Source of the DNA: Pseudobutyrivibrio sp. MD2005
GTDB taxonomy: Bacteria; Bacillota; Clostridia; Lachnospirales; Lachnospiraceae
Assembly (NCBI RefSeq): GCF_000621865.1
Contig: NZ_JHXE01000021.1
Coordinates: 1-64,000, forward strand
Length of the DNA stretch: 64,000 nucleotides
Direction: 5' to 3'
This document shows positions 43,209-51,523 of this stretch, piece after piece. Position numbers and translations under genes: made by a program. The notes below the pieces were generated by a model. That model was not told the DNA's origin and searched no databases. It saw nothing but the letters and a program-made list of their open reading frames with translations. Positions within the stretch are counted from its first letter, which is position 1. Every line of letters starts with the position of its first letter.

Positions 43209-43238
43209 TGGCTGTGATTATTCGCAAACCACAGCCAC
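43209..43238 (-). terminator. Hairpin after the sugar transferase gene
   Basis: TGGCTGTG (43209-43216) pairs with CACAGCCA (about 43230-43237) around a 13-nt loop. The downstream T-tract is weak (ATTTATAT). The flank 43230-43250 matches 21750-21770 at 19 of 21 positions. It lies 50 bp after the transferase stop. 43083-43208 holds only the end of the older IS66. Confidence 0.6.
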
Positions 43239-43286
43239 ATTATACACTATTCTTTAATGTTATGGAACAGATGAATTATCTATATA

Positions 43287-43925
43287 TTATTTAGGCTCTT
43301 TCCACTTTGGCTCCACCCCTTCTGGCGTCCCGGTAAAAGCTTCCATAGTTGCTGATGTTTCTGAGCTAATTCCTTCCTTTTTTATTACAGATTTTACTGT
43401 ATCTATTATTATATGTATATCAACTGCAAGTGAAACATGGCGTGTATACCACACATCCATAGCAAACTTATCTTCCCATGATACACTATTGCGACCATGT
43501 GCCTGCGCATATCCCGTTAAACCTGGCCGAACATCATGTCTGTGCCGTTGTTCCACATTGTATAATGGTACATACTGTACCAAAAGTGGACGTGGCCCAA
43601 TGATTGCCATATCCCCCATGAGAATGTTGAACAACTCTGGCAGTTCATCCAATGATGTACTACGAAGAAATCGCCCATATTTATTTAATCGAATTTCATC
43701 AGGTAATAATTGCCCCGAAACATCCTTTCGATTATCCATTGTTCTAAATTTAATTAGTTTAAAAATCTTTTCACCTTTACCTGGACGTTGTTGCATAAAG
43801 AAAGGATTTCCACTCATGAAAATAATTCCAAGTATAATTAATACCAAAAATATTGGAGATAATAATATTATTCCTATGAATGATAATATAAAATCAATTA
43901 GCCTCTTAAAGAACTTTGCATACAT
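43287..43925 (-). CDS. Initiating phosphoglycosyltransferase (PglC/EpsL-type sugar transferase)
   Basis: 212 residues, the small monotopic form with one N-terminal membrane-inserted helix (about 8-38). Family motifs: FFMQQRPGKGEKIFKLIKFR at about 42-61, STSLDELPELFNI with the catalytic Asp-Glu at about 93-94, MAIIGPRPLL at about 106-115 and VRPGLTGYAQ at about 132-141. It transfers a phosphosugar from UDP-sugar to undecaprenyl phosphate, starting repeat-unit assembly. It overlaps the ATP-grasp/HAD gene by 28 bp. Its C-terminus (IDTVKSVIKKEGISSETS) recurs as a GC-rich relic at 30324-30420. Confidence 0.93.
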   Translation of the reverse strand: MYAKFFKRLIDFILSFIGIILLSPIFLVLIILGIIFMSGNPFFMQQRPGKGEKIFKLIKFRTMDNRKDVSGQLLPDEIRLNKYGRFLRSTSLDELPELFNILMGDMAIIGPRPLLVQYVPLYNVEQRHRHDVRPGLTGYAQAHGRNSVSWEDKFAMDVWYTRHVSLAVDIHIIIDTVKSVIKKEGISSETSATMEAFTGTPEGVEPKWKEPK

Positions 43926-45529
43926 ACACTTAATATCTCCGTTACGTCATTAACAACTTTTACTCCCGCAACATATTCATCCCCCTGATAATACAATCCA
44001 TCTGTATTCTTAACCCAGATAGCCTTCATTCCCAGTTGCTTTGGTGCTTGGAAATCTTTGTTCAAATTATCACCAACATAAACCATTGATTCAAATGGAA
44101 TACGCCATCTATTTTGCATAATTCTAAAGGAAATATCATTTGGTTTACGGAATTGGACTCCTCCAAGTTCATCAGTGATTATGATATCATCTACTAGCTT
44201 AGAGAACCCTAATGCTTCAATTTTATTCTTCTGCCCATCTACTCTGCCATCAGTGATGATTCCAATCTTGATTCCCGCGTCTTTAAGCGCCTGAAGCGTA
44301 TCAATAACTCCATCATATAAATGAATATCGGGCTTATGTTCTCTATATACTCTTAGACATGCTTCTTTCTCATCAGAACAACCAATCTCCGATAAGTATG
44401 AATCAATTGCTGGCTTACCAGCTTCAAAATAACACCACATCTTATCAGTAACACCACTAACACCTATATAATTCTCTACAGCACAATATCCAGAACGAAC
44501 ATATTCTTTTTCAGAATATAAAGTGTCATCTAGGTCAAAAACTACACCCTTAATATCATATTTATCACCAGGTGAAATACAAACACTATCATCGAAACGG
44601 CTATACACCGCACCATCTTCCATAACTCCTGTATACTCATCTACCTGATTGCCCAATACTAGCTTTAATAAAGCTTCCGCAGAACGAGCCCCAGCGTTCA
44701 TTGATAACGGTGCACCACCACCAAATCTGGGATTAATCTCTATATAATAATTTTCACCCGTCACTTCATCCCGAATCAGTTGTACAGTAATTGGACCGCA
44801 TGGCTTGAATCCAGCAATAATCTTTTTGCTTTCCTCTATCATAGTTTCATCCATGTAAATCCGTGTTTTTAACACCTCGCCTGCACGAACTTGGATTCTT
44901 TCACGAGGTGTAATATAGATTGGGTTTCCATCAAAATCACAGAAAATGTCTATTGTATATTCCCGCCCAGAAATAAAGGGTTGAATAATATAGTCATCAA
45001 CTTGATTAGCATACACTTCTAGTTCTTGCTCATCCTCAACTTTAAAGGCATTTATACTACTGCTACCATCTTTAGGCTTGATAAAGCAAGGATATCTATC
45101 ATTATACTTCTTGTAGTCATTATATGTCTTTGGCGCTTTTACTCCGCAACTTTCAAAAAAAACACCTGTATTGTTCTTATCTCTGCAAATCAGTATTTTA
45201 TCAGGCTTACTTATTAAAACCTTTGTCCCCACTTCAGCAAACCTATCGGAGTTATGCGATAAAACTAACAAATCCGTATCAATAGTAGGAATTAATAAAT
45301 CTATCCTATCTTGCTTACAAATTCGCAACAGCTCATTAATATAGTTTGCATCTTTCATTCCACAAATTTTTCTCGTATAATCGCAATAAGCTAAAGCAGG
45401 CGCTGTCCCAGCCATATCAGCTCCATATATTTTTAGATTCATACCTAGGCATAACGCAGCCTGTCTAAATGCCTTTAATAATTCAATTCTTCGGCCTACT
45501 CCTGTAAATAATATATTAATCTCTCTCAT
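43898..45529 (-). CDS. ATP-grasp ligase fused to a HAD hydrolase
   Basis: 543 residues from ATG 45529; a TTG 42 bp upstream is less likely because family members begin at MREINILFTGVGRR. Residues 1-310 form a PylC/carbamoyl-phosphate-synthase-like ATP-grasp enzyme: pre-ATP fold, CFIKPKDGSSS at about 150, YYIEINPRFGGGAPLS at about 262-277 with metal-binding Glu and Asn. From about 325 a HAD phosphatase follows: VVFDLDDTLYSEKEY, IGIITDGR, KPNDISF, YVGDNLNKD. The first half probably joins an amino acid or similar acid to an amine with ATP, the second removes a phosphate. A role in making an unusual EPS substituent is inferred. Confidence 0.82.
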   Translation of the reverse strand: MREINILFTGVGRRIELLKAFRQAALCLGMNLKIYGADMAGTAPALAYCDYTRKICGMKDANYINELLRICKQDRIDLLIPTIDTDLLVLSHNSDRFAEVGTKVLISKPDKILICRDKNNTGVFFESCGVKAPKTYNDYKKYNDRYPCFIKPKDGSSSINAFKVEDEQELEVYANQVDDYIIQPFISGREYTIDIFCDFDGNPIYITPRERIQVRAGEVLKTRIYMDETMIEESKKIIAGFKPCGPITVQLIRDEVTGENYYIEINPRFGGGAPLSMNAGARSAEALLKLVLGNQVDEYTGVMEDGAVYSRFDDSVCISPGDKYDIKGVVFDLDDTLYSEKEYVRSGYCAVENYIGVSGVTDKMWCYFEAGKPAIDSYLSEIGCSDEKEACLRVYREHKPDIHLYDGVIDTLQALKDAGIKIGIITDGRVDGQKNKIEALGFSKLVDDIIITDELGGVQFRKPNDISFRIMQNRWRIPFESMVYVGDNLNKDFQAPKQLGMKAIWVKNTDGLYYQGDEYVAGVKVVNDVTEILSVCMQSSLRG

Positions 45530-45738
45530 GCTTTCAATTCCATTCAAATCAGGATTATTAATTATCTCCAATTATGTATTATCATACACCTGTTCCACAA
45601 ACAATGATTTATCGATTTCTATATATTAAATTTTTAGCTAACGAAATCTATTGTTATGTAATTTTTATTCCTACATATTAATCAAACAAATCACCTTATT
45701 CTATAGACATTTATAAAAATGCTACACCTATATCACAA

Positions 45739-45764
45739 TAGCCAGTTCTTTTCGGAACTGACTA
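45739..45764 (-). terminator. Hairpin after the capE-like gene
   Basis: TAGCCAGTTC (45739-45748) pairs with GAACTGACTA (45755-45764) with one mismatch around a 6-nt loop. There is no strong T-tract, so termination may be weak. It is the only structure I see in 45530-45780, which otherwise holds the leader of the ATP-grasp gene. Confidence 0.5.
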
Positions 45765-45780
45765 TATTCCACCAAATATA

Positions 45781-46827
45781 TTATTTATCCGGCTTCTTTT
45801 CCAACATCTCCCTCACATAATCCGTAGTCATAATCTTATCTACTGTCCCCTGTACATCCAATCTCTGGGTATTATGAGAAGTATACGCCTCGTTTGCCAT
45901 AGTCTGAACCTGACCATCTACGAAGAACTTGTCGTAGTTGAGGTCACGTCCATCAGGAAGAACACGGTAGTAGTTGCCCATATCGATTGAGCGAACACAC
46001 TCTTCGTTTGTCATAAGTGTCTCGAAAAGCTTCTCTCCATGACGTGTGCCGATAATCTTTGTGCCTGTATCTCCAAAGAGCTGCTGAACAGCCTTTGCCA
46101 AATCGCCGATTGTAGAAGCATCTGACTTCTGAACAAATAAGTCGCCTGGCTCGCCGTGCTCAAATGCAAACATAACAAGAGCGACTGCCTCGTCAAGATT
46201 CATAAGGAAACGAGTCATGCTTGGGTCTGTGATTGTGATAGGATTTCCTGCTTTGATCTGGTCGATGAAAAGAGGAATAACCGATCCACGAGAGCACATA
46301 ACGTTACCGTAACGTGTACAACAGATTGTTGTCTTGCCTGCTGCTACACGAGCGTTTGCTCCGATAACTTTCTCCATCATAGCCTTTGAAATACCCATGG
46401 CATTGATTGGGTATGCTGCCTTGTCAGTTGAAAGACAAACTACACGCTGAACGCCAGCCTCTACAGCTGCATGCAAAACATTATCAGTGCCCTCAACATT
46501 TGTACGAACAGCCTCCATTGGGAAGAACTCACATGAAGGAACCTGCTTGAGTGCTGCTGCATGGAAAATGAAATCAACACCTGGCATAGCATCCTGAACA
46601 GAGCGCATGTTTCTAACATCACCGATGTAGAATTTTACCTTGCCTGCAAGGTCAGGGTGCTCAGCCTGAAGCTGATGTCTCATATCATCCTGCTTTTTCT
46701 CGTCACGTGAGAAAATGCGGATCTCTTTTAAATCTGAATCTAAAAAATGTTTAAGCACTGTGGAACCAAAAGAACCTGTTCCTCCTGTAATCATTAAAGT
46801 TTTATCTTTAAATAATTCACAATTCAT
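45781..46827 (-). CDS. UDP-GlcNAc 4,6-dehydratase/5-epimerase (CapE-like)
   Basis: 348 residues from ATG 46827 (GGAGG upstream; the TTG at 46845 would overlap that site). Extended SDR: GGTGSFGSTVLKHF at about 15-28 binds NAD(P), HAAALKQVPSCE at about 88-99, and STDKAAYPINAMGISKAMME has Met in place of the usual catalytic Tyr with Lys retained, as in FlaA1/CapE. It converts UDP-GlcNAc to a UDP-4-keto-6-deoxy-hexulose on the way to UDP-L-FucNAc-type sugars. Less AT-biased codons than the flanking EPS genes. It starts 2 bp after the epimerase gene end. Confidence 0.88.
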   Translation of the reverse strand: MNCELFKDKTLMITGGTGSFGSTVLKHFLDSDLKEIRIFSRDEKKQDDMRHQLQAEHPDLAGKVKFYIGDVRNMRSVQDAMPGVDFIFHAAALKQVPSCEFFPMEAVRTNVEGTDNVLHAAVEAGVQRVVCLSTDKAAYPINAMGISKAMMEKVIGANARVAAGKTTICCTRYGNVMCSRGSVIPLFIDQIKAGNPITITDPSMTRFLMNLDEAVALVMFAFEHGEPGDLFVQKSDASTIGDLAKAVQQLFGDTGTKIIGTRHGEKLFETLMTNEECVRSIDMGNYYRVLPDGRDLNYDKFFVDGQVQTMANEAYTSHNTQRLDVQGTVDKIMTTDYVREMLEKKPDK

Positions 46828-46829
46828 TT

Positions 46830-47984
46830 CTAAAATTTCCTCCAAACCATCTTATTAACAATACCTGTGTATGACTGAATGATTTTAACAACCTTTGTAG
46901 ATACATTCTCTTCTACATAATCAGGTACTGGAATGCCGTAGTCGCCATTTTCGTTCATGTCGATGGCTGTTGTTACTGCCTGAAGCAATGACTTTTCATC
47001 GATGCCGGCAATGATGAAGCATGCCTTATCGAGAGCCTCTGGTCTCTCAGTAGATGTACGAATGCATACCGCTGGGAATGGCTTTCCAATGCTTGTAAAG
47101 AAGCTTGACTCCTCAGGAAGTGTACCTGAGTCTGATACTACTGCAAATGCATTCATCTGCAAGTGGTTGTAATCGTGGAAGCCAAGTGGCTCATGCATTC
47201 TCACACGTGGGTCGAGCTTGAAGCCTGTAGCCTCAAGGCGCTTACGAGAACGTGGGTGACAGCTGTAAAGAATTGGCATGTCATACTTTTCTGCAAGCTT
47301 GTTGATTGCTGTGAAAAGTGATGTGAAATTCTTTTCTGTATCAGTATTCTCCTCGCGGTGTGCAGAAAGGAGAATGTATTTCTTTGGCTCAAGTCCAAGC
47401 TTATCAAGAACATCGCTGGCCTCAATAGCCTCAAGGTTCTCGTGAAGAACCTCTGCCATTGGAGAACCTGTCACATATGTACGCTCCTTTGGAAGACCGC
47501 ACTCAGCCAAGTAGCGGCGTGCATGCTCTGAGTAAGCCATGTTTACATCAGAAATGATATCTACGATACGACGATTTGTCTCCTCTGGAAGACACTCATC
47601 CTTGCATCTGTTTCCAGCTTCCATGTGGAAAATTGGAATATGAAGACGCTTTGCGGCGATTGCTGAAAGGCATGAGTTTGTGTCGCCGAGAATCAAGAGA
47701 GCGTCTGGCTGTATCTCAACCATAAGCTCGTATGAACGAGCAATAATATTGCCAACAGTTTGACCAAGATTGTCACCAACTGCATCCATGTAAACTTCAG
47801 GATCATCAAGCTGCAAATCCTTGAAGAATACACCATTTAAATTGTAATCGTAGTTCTGTCCTGTGTGGGCTAAAACGCAGTCGAAGTACTTGCGGCACTT
47901 CTTAATTACTGCAGCCAATCTAATAATCTCAGGACGAGTTCCTACTATAATAAGTAACTTAAGTTTTCCATTGTATTTAATCAT
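46830..47984 (-). CDS. UDP-N-acetylhexosamine 2-epimerase (CapG/WecB-like)
   Basis: 384 residues from ATG 47984. GT-B-like epimerase: LLIIVGTRPEIIRLAAVIKK near the start, LILGDTNSCLSAIAAKRL, FHMEAGNRCKDECLPEETNR around residue 115-135 and LLSAHREENTD at about 210, with the later AVVSDSGTLPEESSF loop. With CapE it forms the UDP-FucNAc pathway; the intermediate reductase CapF is not visible in the window. It overlaps the upstream acyltransferase gene by 8 bp. Confidence 0.9.
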   Translation of the reverse strand: MIKYNGKLKLLIIVGTRPEIIRLAAVIKKCRKYFDCVLAHTGQNYDYNLNGVFFKDLQLDDPEVYMDAVGDNLGQTVGNIIARSYELMVEIQPDALLILGDTNSCLSAIAAKRLHIPIFHMEAGNRCKDECLPEETNRRIVDIISDVNMAYSEHARRYLAECGLPKERTYVTGSPMAEVLHENLEAIEASDVLDKLGLEPKKYILLSAHREENTDTEKNFTSLFTAINKLAEKYDMPILYSCHPRSRKRLEATGFKLDPRVRMHEPLGFHDYNHLQMNAFAVVSDSGTLPEESSFFTSIGKPFPAVCIRTSTERPEALDKACFIIAGIDEKSLLQAVTTAIDMNENGDYGIPVPDYVEENVSTKVVKIIQSYTGIVNKMVWRKF

Positions 47985-49011
47985 TTCCAATCTTTACGAA
48001 TAATCGAATAACCTTTCCCAACGATAATATTAGAGTATGCATAGCAAATGCAAACATTGTTATTATTAATAAATACAATAATATTACCTTTGAATTTAAC
48101 CTATCGAATAAAACTGGTATAACATACAATCTTACAAAATTGTGATTCAAGTATATTGAATACGATAGTGCACTAAACATGGATATTACCCTATTTCCAT
48201 TGACAATTTCATAATTAAAAGAACAAAATACACCAATTGCTATTAGTATTGTATATATGTAATTATAGTATCCACCATTGTGCATTGATAATATACATAC
48301 AATAGACAACGCTATAAAACCGACTATTCCATATAGTGTTTTACTTTTAATTTCTACTTTTTTACTTAACTCATGTAAGAGAATTCCAATTCCCATTTCA
48401 GTAAATCCACGTATCATCTTTAAACTAAGAACTTCACATAAATACTCATCCTCTGTGAAATTTCCATATTTCTTAAATGATATAGTATAAAAAAACATAA
48501 TTAAAAGTGGAATAATTACTTCGCATAGTAATTTCTTATTAATTCTATATAATGAATATAAGATTAGTCCACAGAATAGCATTACGCTAATATACCAAGT
48601 TGGAATATTGGCCATATTTTTATAATCTCCCCCCCATGGCCAATAATGAATCATCAACAATTCTTTGTACCCATACAATAAAAACCAGTCCTTATAGAAG
48701 CCAATATTCCAATTATTTGTACTATTCCAAAGAACACTGTATCGTATAGCAAACGAACATAACAAAAACGCAGCAACATACTCTGGAAAAAGTCTTTTTA
48801 TTCTCAAAGCAGTATATTCATAAGCACTATAATTTGTTTTTTCTGCCTTTTCTGCTAACAAATAACCACTTACAATAAAAAAGAATTCCACACCTATCAT
48901 CCAAAAATTTGGAACAGCATATCTATTATACAAGTGATGAATAGCTATTTGGTATGTAAAAATCACACGCCAAAAAGATATCAAATTTGTTTTTGTAATT
49001 CTATTTAGCAT
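47977..49011 (-). CDS. Acyltransferase family 3, EPS modification
   Basis: 344 residues from ATG 49011, six bases after GGAGA; an adjoining ATG at 49014 and earlier codons are less well placed. About ten hydrophobic spans. Family start pattern ISFWRVIFTYQIAIHHLYNR with the His pair near residue 25 and WMIGVEFFFIVSGYLLAEK. It probably O-acylates a sugar. It overlaps the second acyltransferase gene upstream by 11 bp, so the pair is coupled. Confidence 0.85.
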   Translation of the reverse strand: MLNRITKTNLISFWRVIFTYQIAIHHLYNRYAVPNFWMIGVEFFFIVSGYLLAEKAEKTNYSAYEYTALRIKRLFPEYVAAFLLCSFAIRYSVLWNSTNNWNIGFYKDWFLLYGYKELLMIHYWPWGGDYKNMANIPTWYISVMLFCGLILYSLYRINKKLLCEVIIPLLIMFFYTISFKKYGNFTEDEYLCEVLSLKMIRGFTEMGIGILLHELSKKVEIKSKTLYGIVGFIALSIVCILSMHNGGYYNYIYTILIAIGVFCSFNYEIVNGNRVISMFSALSYSIYLNHNFVRLYVIPVLFDRLNSKVILLYLLIITMFAFAMHTLILSLGKVIRLFVKIGND

Positions 49012-50059
49012 CATTCTCTCCAGATATTTTGTTCTTTCCTTTGTAAAAAGCAATATACACGCACACTAATTTATAAAAGAATAACAATAAAAATGATATG
49101 ACAAAAACAGTAAATGCTTTAAAATTTCCCCAAAACCACTCTATATGTAACCTTATAACCAGCCATTCATTTATCAATTCTCCTATCGGTTGATGAACTA
49201 AATATATCCCAAAAGAGAACGTATTACCCAGCCAAAATAATAAATCTTTACCCGAAACAAAAGGATATTTTATACACAAAACAAACAGTCCTATTGCCAT
49301 AAAAAAATTCCCCACAAAATACCCTTGATAAACCAAAATTCCAAGTCTATCAAGAAAACTTAGTTCTAAAACTGGTAATACTATTCCCAAAATAATAAAC
49401 ATTACGCACGTAATATTACTAATTCTAACAACCGAAGAAACATTTCTTTTTATTACAACACCAAGAAATACAAACGGAATACCTCGGGTAAAAAAATTAC
49501 CTGTAAACAACAATTCATCGCCCCATATACCATATAACTCAGTAAATACAGAATTAATAAATAAGAAAAAAATAGATAATGGTAGGCATAGTTCTACTAA
49601 TCTATTCTTACACAAAAAGTATAATATAATGTACGTATATACCAAAGCTGATATATACCAAATAGGTCCACCGAGCTCAAATGGCCAAGTATTATCAACA
49701 ATAATCTCAAATATACTTGTTCTTTTTAGCCAATCCACTATTCCAATAAAATTTCCGTATTTCAACTTCCAATCCAAAATACTTAATAGTGAATAAATCA
49801 CTGCGGCTTTCATATAAATGATAGTGTATTTTTTTATTCTTTGCTTTAATTTTTTTTGAAATACAACTAAATCACTATCATATACAAAGTAGCCCGACAC
49901 AATAAAGAAAAACGGCACAGCATACATTAAGATTGCATGTATTTTTTCCCCTAATATTCCTTCAAAACCAAAATGAATAGCACAAACGCAAAAGCACGTA
50001 ATTCCACGTGCTTTCTCAATTGATAAATTAATATTTTCATTTTTACTCAATTTTTTCAC
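49001..50059 (-). CDS. Acyltransferase family 3, next to the PLP/ACP cassette
   Basis: 352 residues, about ten spans. SIEKARGITCFCVCAIHFGF near residue 13-32 and VPFFFIVSGYFV near 48-59 are the family hallmarks. GTG start at 50059, inside the end of the PLP-decarboxylase gene (17-bp overlap), so translation is coupled to that cassette. It may therefore pass the ACP-bound, amino-acid-derived acyl group onto the glycan instead of an ordinary acyl-CoA group. That is inferred from gene order. Confidence 0.82.
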   Translation of the reverse strand: MKKLSKNENINLSIEKARGITCFCVCAIHFGFEGILGEKIHAILMYAVPFFFIVSGYFVYDSDLVVFQKKLKQRIKKYTIIYMKAAVIYSLLSILDWKLKYGNFIGIVDWLKRTSIFEIIVDNTWPFELGGPIWYISALVYTYIILYFLCKNRLVELCLPLSIFFLFINSVFTELYGIWGDELLFTGNFFTRGIPFVFLGVVIKRNVSSVVRISNITCVMFIILGIVLPVLELSFLDRLGILVYQGYFVGNFFMAIGLFVLCIKYPFVSGKDLLFWLGNTFSFGIYLVHQPIGELINEWLVIRLHIEWFWGNFKAFTVFVISFLLLFFYKLVCVYIAFYKGKNKISGENDAK

Positions 50060-51242
50060 AACAGTTAAACACCTCAGTGAAAATAAAATCTCTCAGCAAT
50101 CTTAAACCATCATCAAATGAATATGCCCATATTTGCGGCATTTCACGTGATAAAAATGTTGACATTGCTTCCATAAATGAATATGCTCCTGAATTTTCGA
50201 ATACAAGTATATCACCTTCCAAAAGATTAGTGTACTCCACATCTCGACATATCACATCTTCTGTTGAACAAATACTTCCACATATTGTCCATTTTTCAGT
50301 TTTGACTTCACTATTAACCTTATTATTAATATGAATATGAGTGTGAAACGGAATTTTCATACTCCTAATCTGTCCATCGTAATGTAGATGATTCATACCA
50401 CCATCTACAATAGCGTAATTTACACCATTATTTTGCTTACTATCTACTACCTTTGTAAAATAGTAGCCACAGTTCGCCGCAAAATACCGTCCCATCTCTA
50501 TAGTTAGATTAGTCACTTCAGCCAATGACAGCAATGCTGGCAAGATTTCTTCCAAAGCTACTGCACCACTTTTTTGATCTCGAAAGTATTCAACGCCTAA
50601 GCCAGTTCCATACTCCACATTTCTTATTTCAAAACCATATTCATTATGTATCTTAAAGCAAAAACCTTTTAAATACTCTATTTCTCGATTTATAACCGAA
50701 TAACCTCTTTTTTGAGTACCAGTAAAGTAATGTATACCTACTATATCAATCGATGAATAAGAATTTCTATCCTTTATTATCTGAATTACGTCAACTTCAT
50801 CCATTCCAAATTGTGTATCAGCAGATATTCTAAGAAGAACCTTTATTATATCATTATTCTTTTTACCAATCTCTTCAATATATTTAAGGTGATTAAAACT
50901 CTCAATAGTGAAAAGTCGTACTCCACTATCGTAGGCAAATTCTACTTCTTCCAACCTTTTATTAACACCAGAATACAAAATTTTATTTACTGGCAACTTA
51001 TTCTTAATACATATATGAAGTTCCCCTAAAGAACACACTTCAAATTTATCAAATGCATTTTCCGCTCGAAAAAACGGATTTATCAAAAAAGGATTTGCCT
51101 TGACTGAAAAACATATCCCAATCTTTTCACCCAAATATCCCCTTGTTTCTTTTGCTCTATTTAAAAATTCAGACCTATCAAAAACATAAGAAGGAGTTTT
51201 TATACCTTTATTTATACTATTTAACTTCTCTACATCAATCAT
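50043..51242 (-). CDS. PLP-dependent decarboxylase, Orn/DAP/Arg type (fold III)
   Basis: 399 residues. N-terminal TIM barrel with the PLP Lys48 in FSVKANPFL, VGIHYFTGTQ at about 172-181 (His stacking on PLP), NVEYGTGLGVEY at about 205 (glycine loop) and IEMGRYFAANCGYY at about 248. The C-terminal barrel has CGSICSTEDV at about 318-327 with the catalytic Cys, and ENSGAYSF. Relatives of this length occur beside an AMP-ligase and ACP in exosortase-type and other polysaccharide loci. It probably decarboxylates an amino acid, perhaps while tethered to the ACP encoded next to it. AAGGAG before ATG 51242. Confidence 0.82.
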   Translation of the reverse strand: MIDVEKLNSINKGIKTPSYVFDRSEFLNRAKETRGYLGEKIGICFSVKANPFLINPFFRAENAFDKFEVCSLGELHICIKNKLPVNKILYSGVNKRLEEVEFAYDSGVRLFTIESFNHLKYIEEIGKKNNDIIKVLLRISADTQFGMDEVDVIQIIKDRNSYSSIDIVGIHYFTGTQKRGYSVINREIEYLKGFCFKIHNEYGFEIRNVEYGTGLGVEYFRDQKSGAVALEEILPALLSLAEVTNLTIEMGRYFAANCGYYFTKVVDSKQNNGVNYAIVDGGMNHLHYDGQIRSMKIPFHTHIHINNKVNSEVKTEKWTICGSICSTEDVICRDVEYTNLLEGDILVFENSGAYSFMEAMSTFLSREMPQIWAYSFDDGLRLLRDFIFTEVFNCCEKIE

Positions 51243-51285
51243 TTTTTAACTCCTTTTTTTATCCACCATCTGTTATAACTAATTA

Positions 51286-51510
51286 CTAGTTAGATAGTAT
51301 ATCAATTAATTTCGTCATATTTTTTATTGAATTAAAATTCTCTGCTGTCAAATATTTGGGCTTAATATCAATATCAAATTCCTTATTCAATTCTTCTACA
51401 ATAGTAATTACATCGAAGGAATCTAAAATTCCGTCAGTAATTAACTTTTCTTCAACCAAAAAATTTATATCTGGCCTAACATCCTCCAAGATTTGTAATA
51501 GTTTTTCCAT
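51286..51510 (-). CDS. Acyl carrier protein
   Basis: 74 residues with the phosphopantetheine Ser31 in GILDSFDVITIVEEL, acidic helices, no other domain. GAGGAGG precedes ATG 51510. It sits between the adenylating ligase (13 bp) and the PLP decarboxylase (43 bp). The three form a Dlt-like activation and carrier unit within the EPS locus. Confidence 0.9.
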   Translation of the reverse strand: MEKLLQILEDVRPDINFLVEEKLITDGILDSFDVITIVEELNKEFDIDIKPKYLTAENFNSIKNMTKLIDILSN

Positions 51511-51523
51511 ATTTCATCCTCCT

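Noticed and set aside
49985-50000. Single TTGCATGTAT match inside an acyltransferase gene
   Set aside because: Isolated, in coding sequence, with no partner at 28 or 34 bp.
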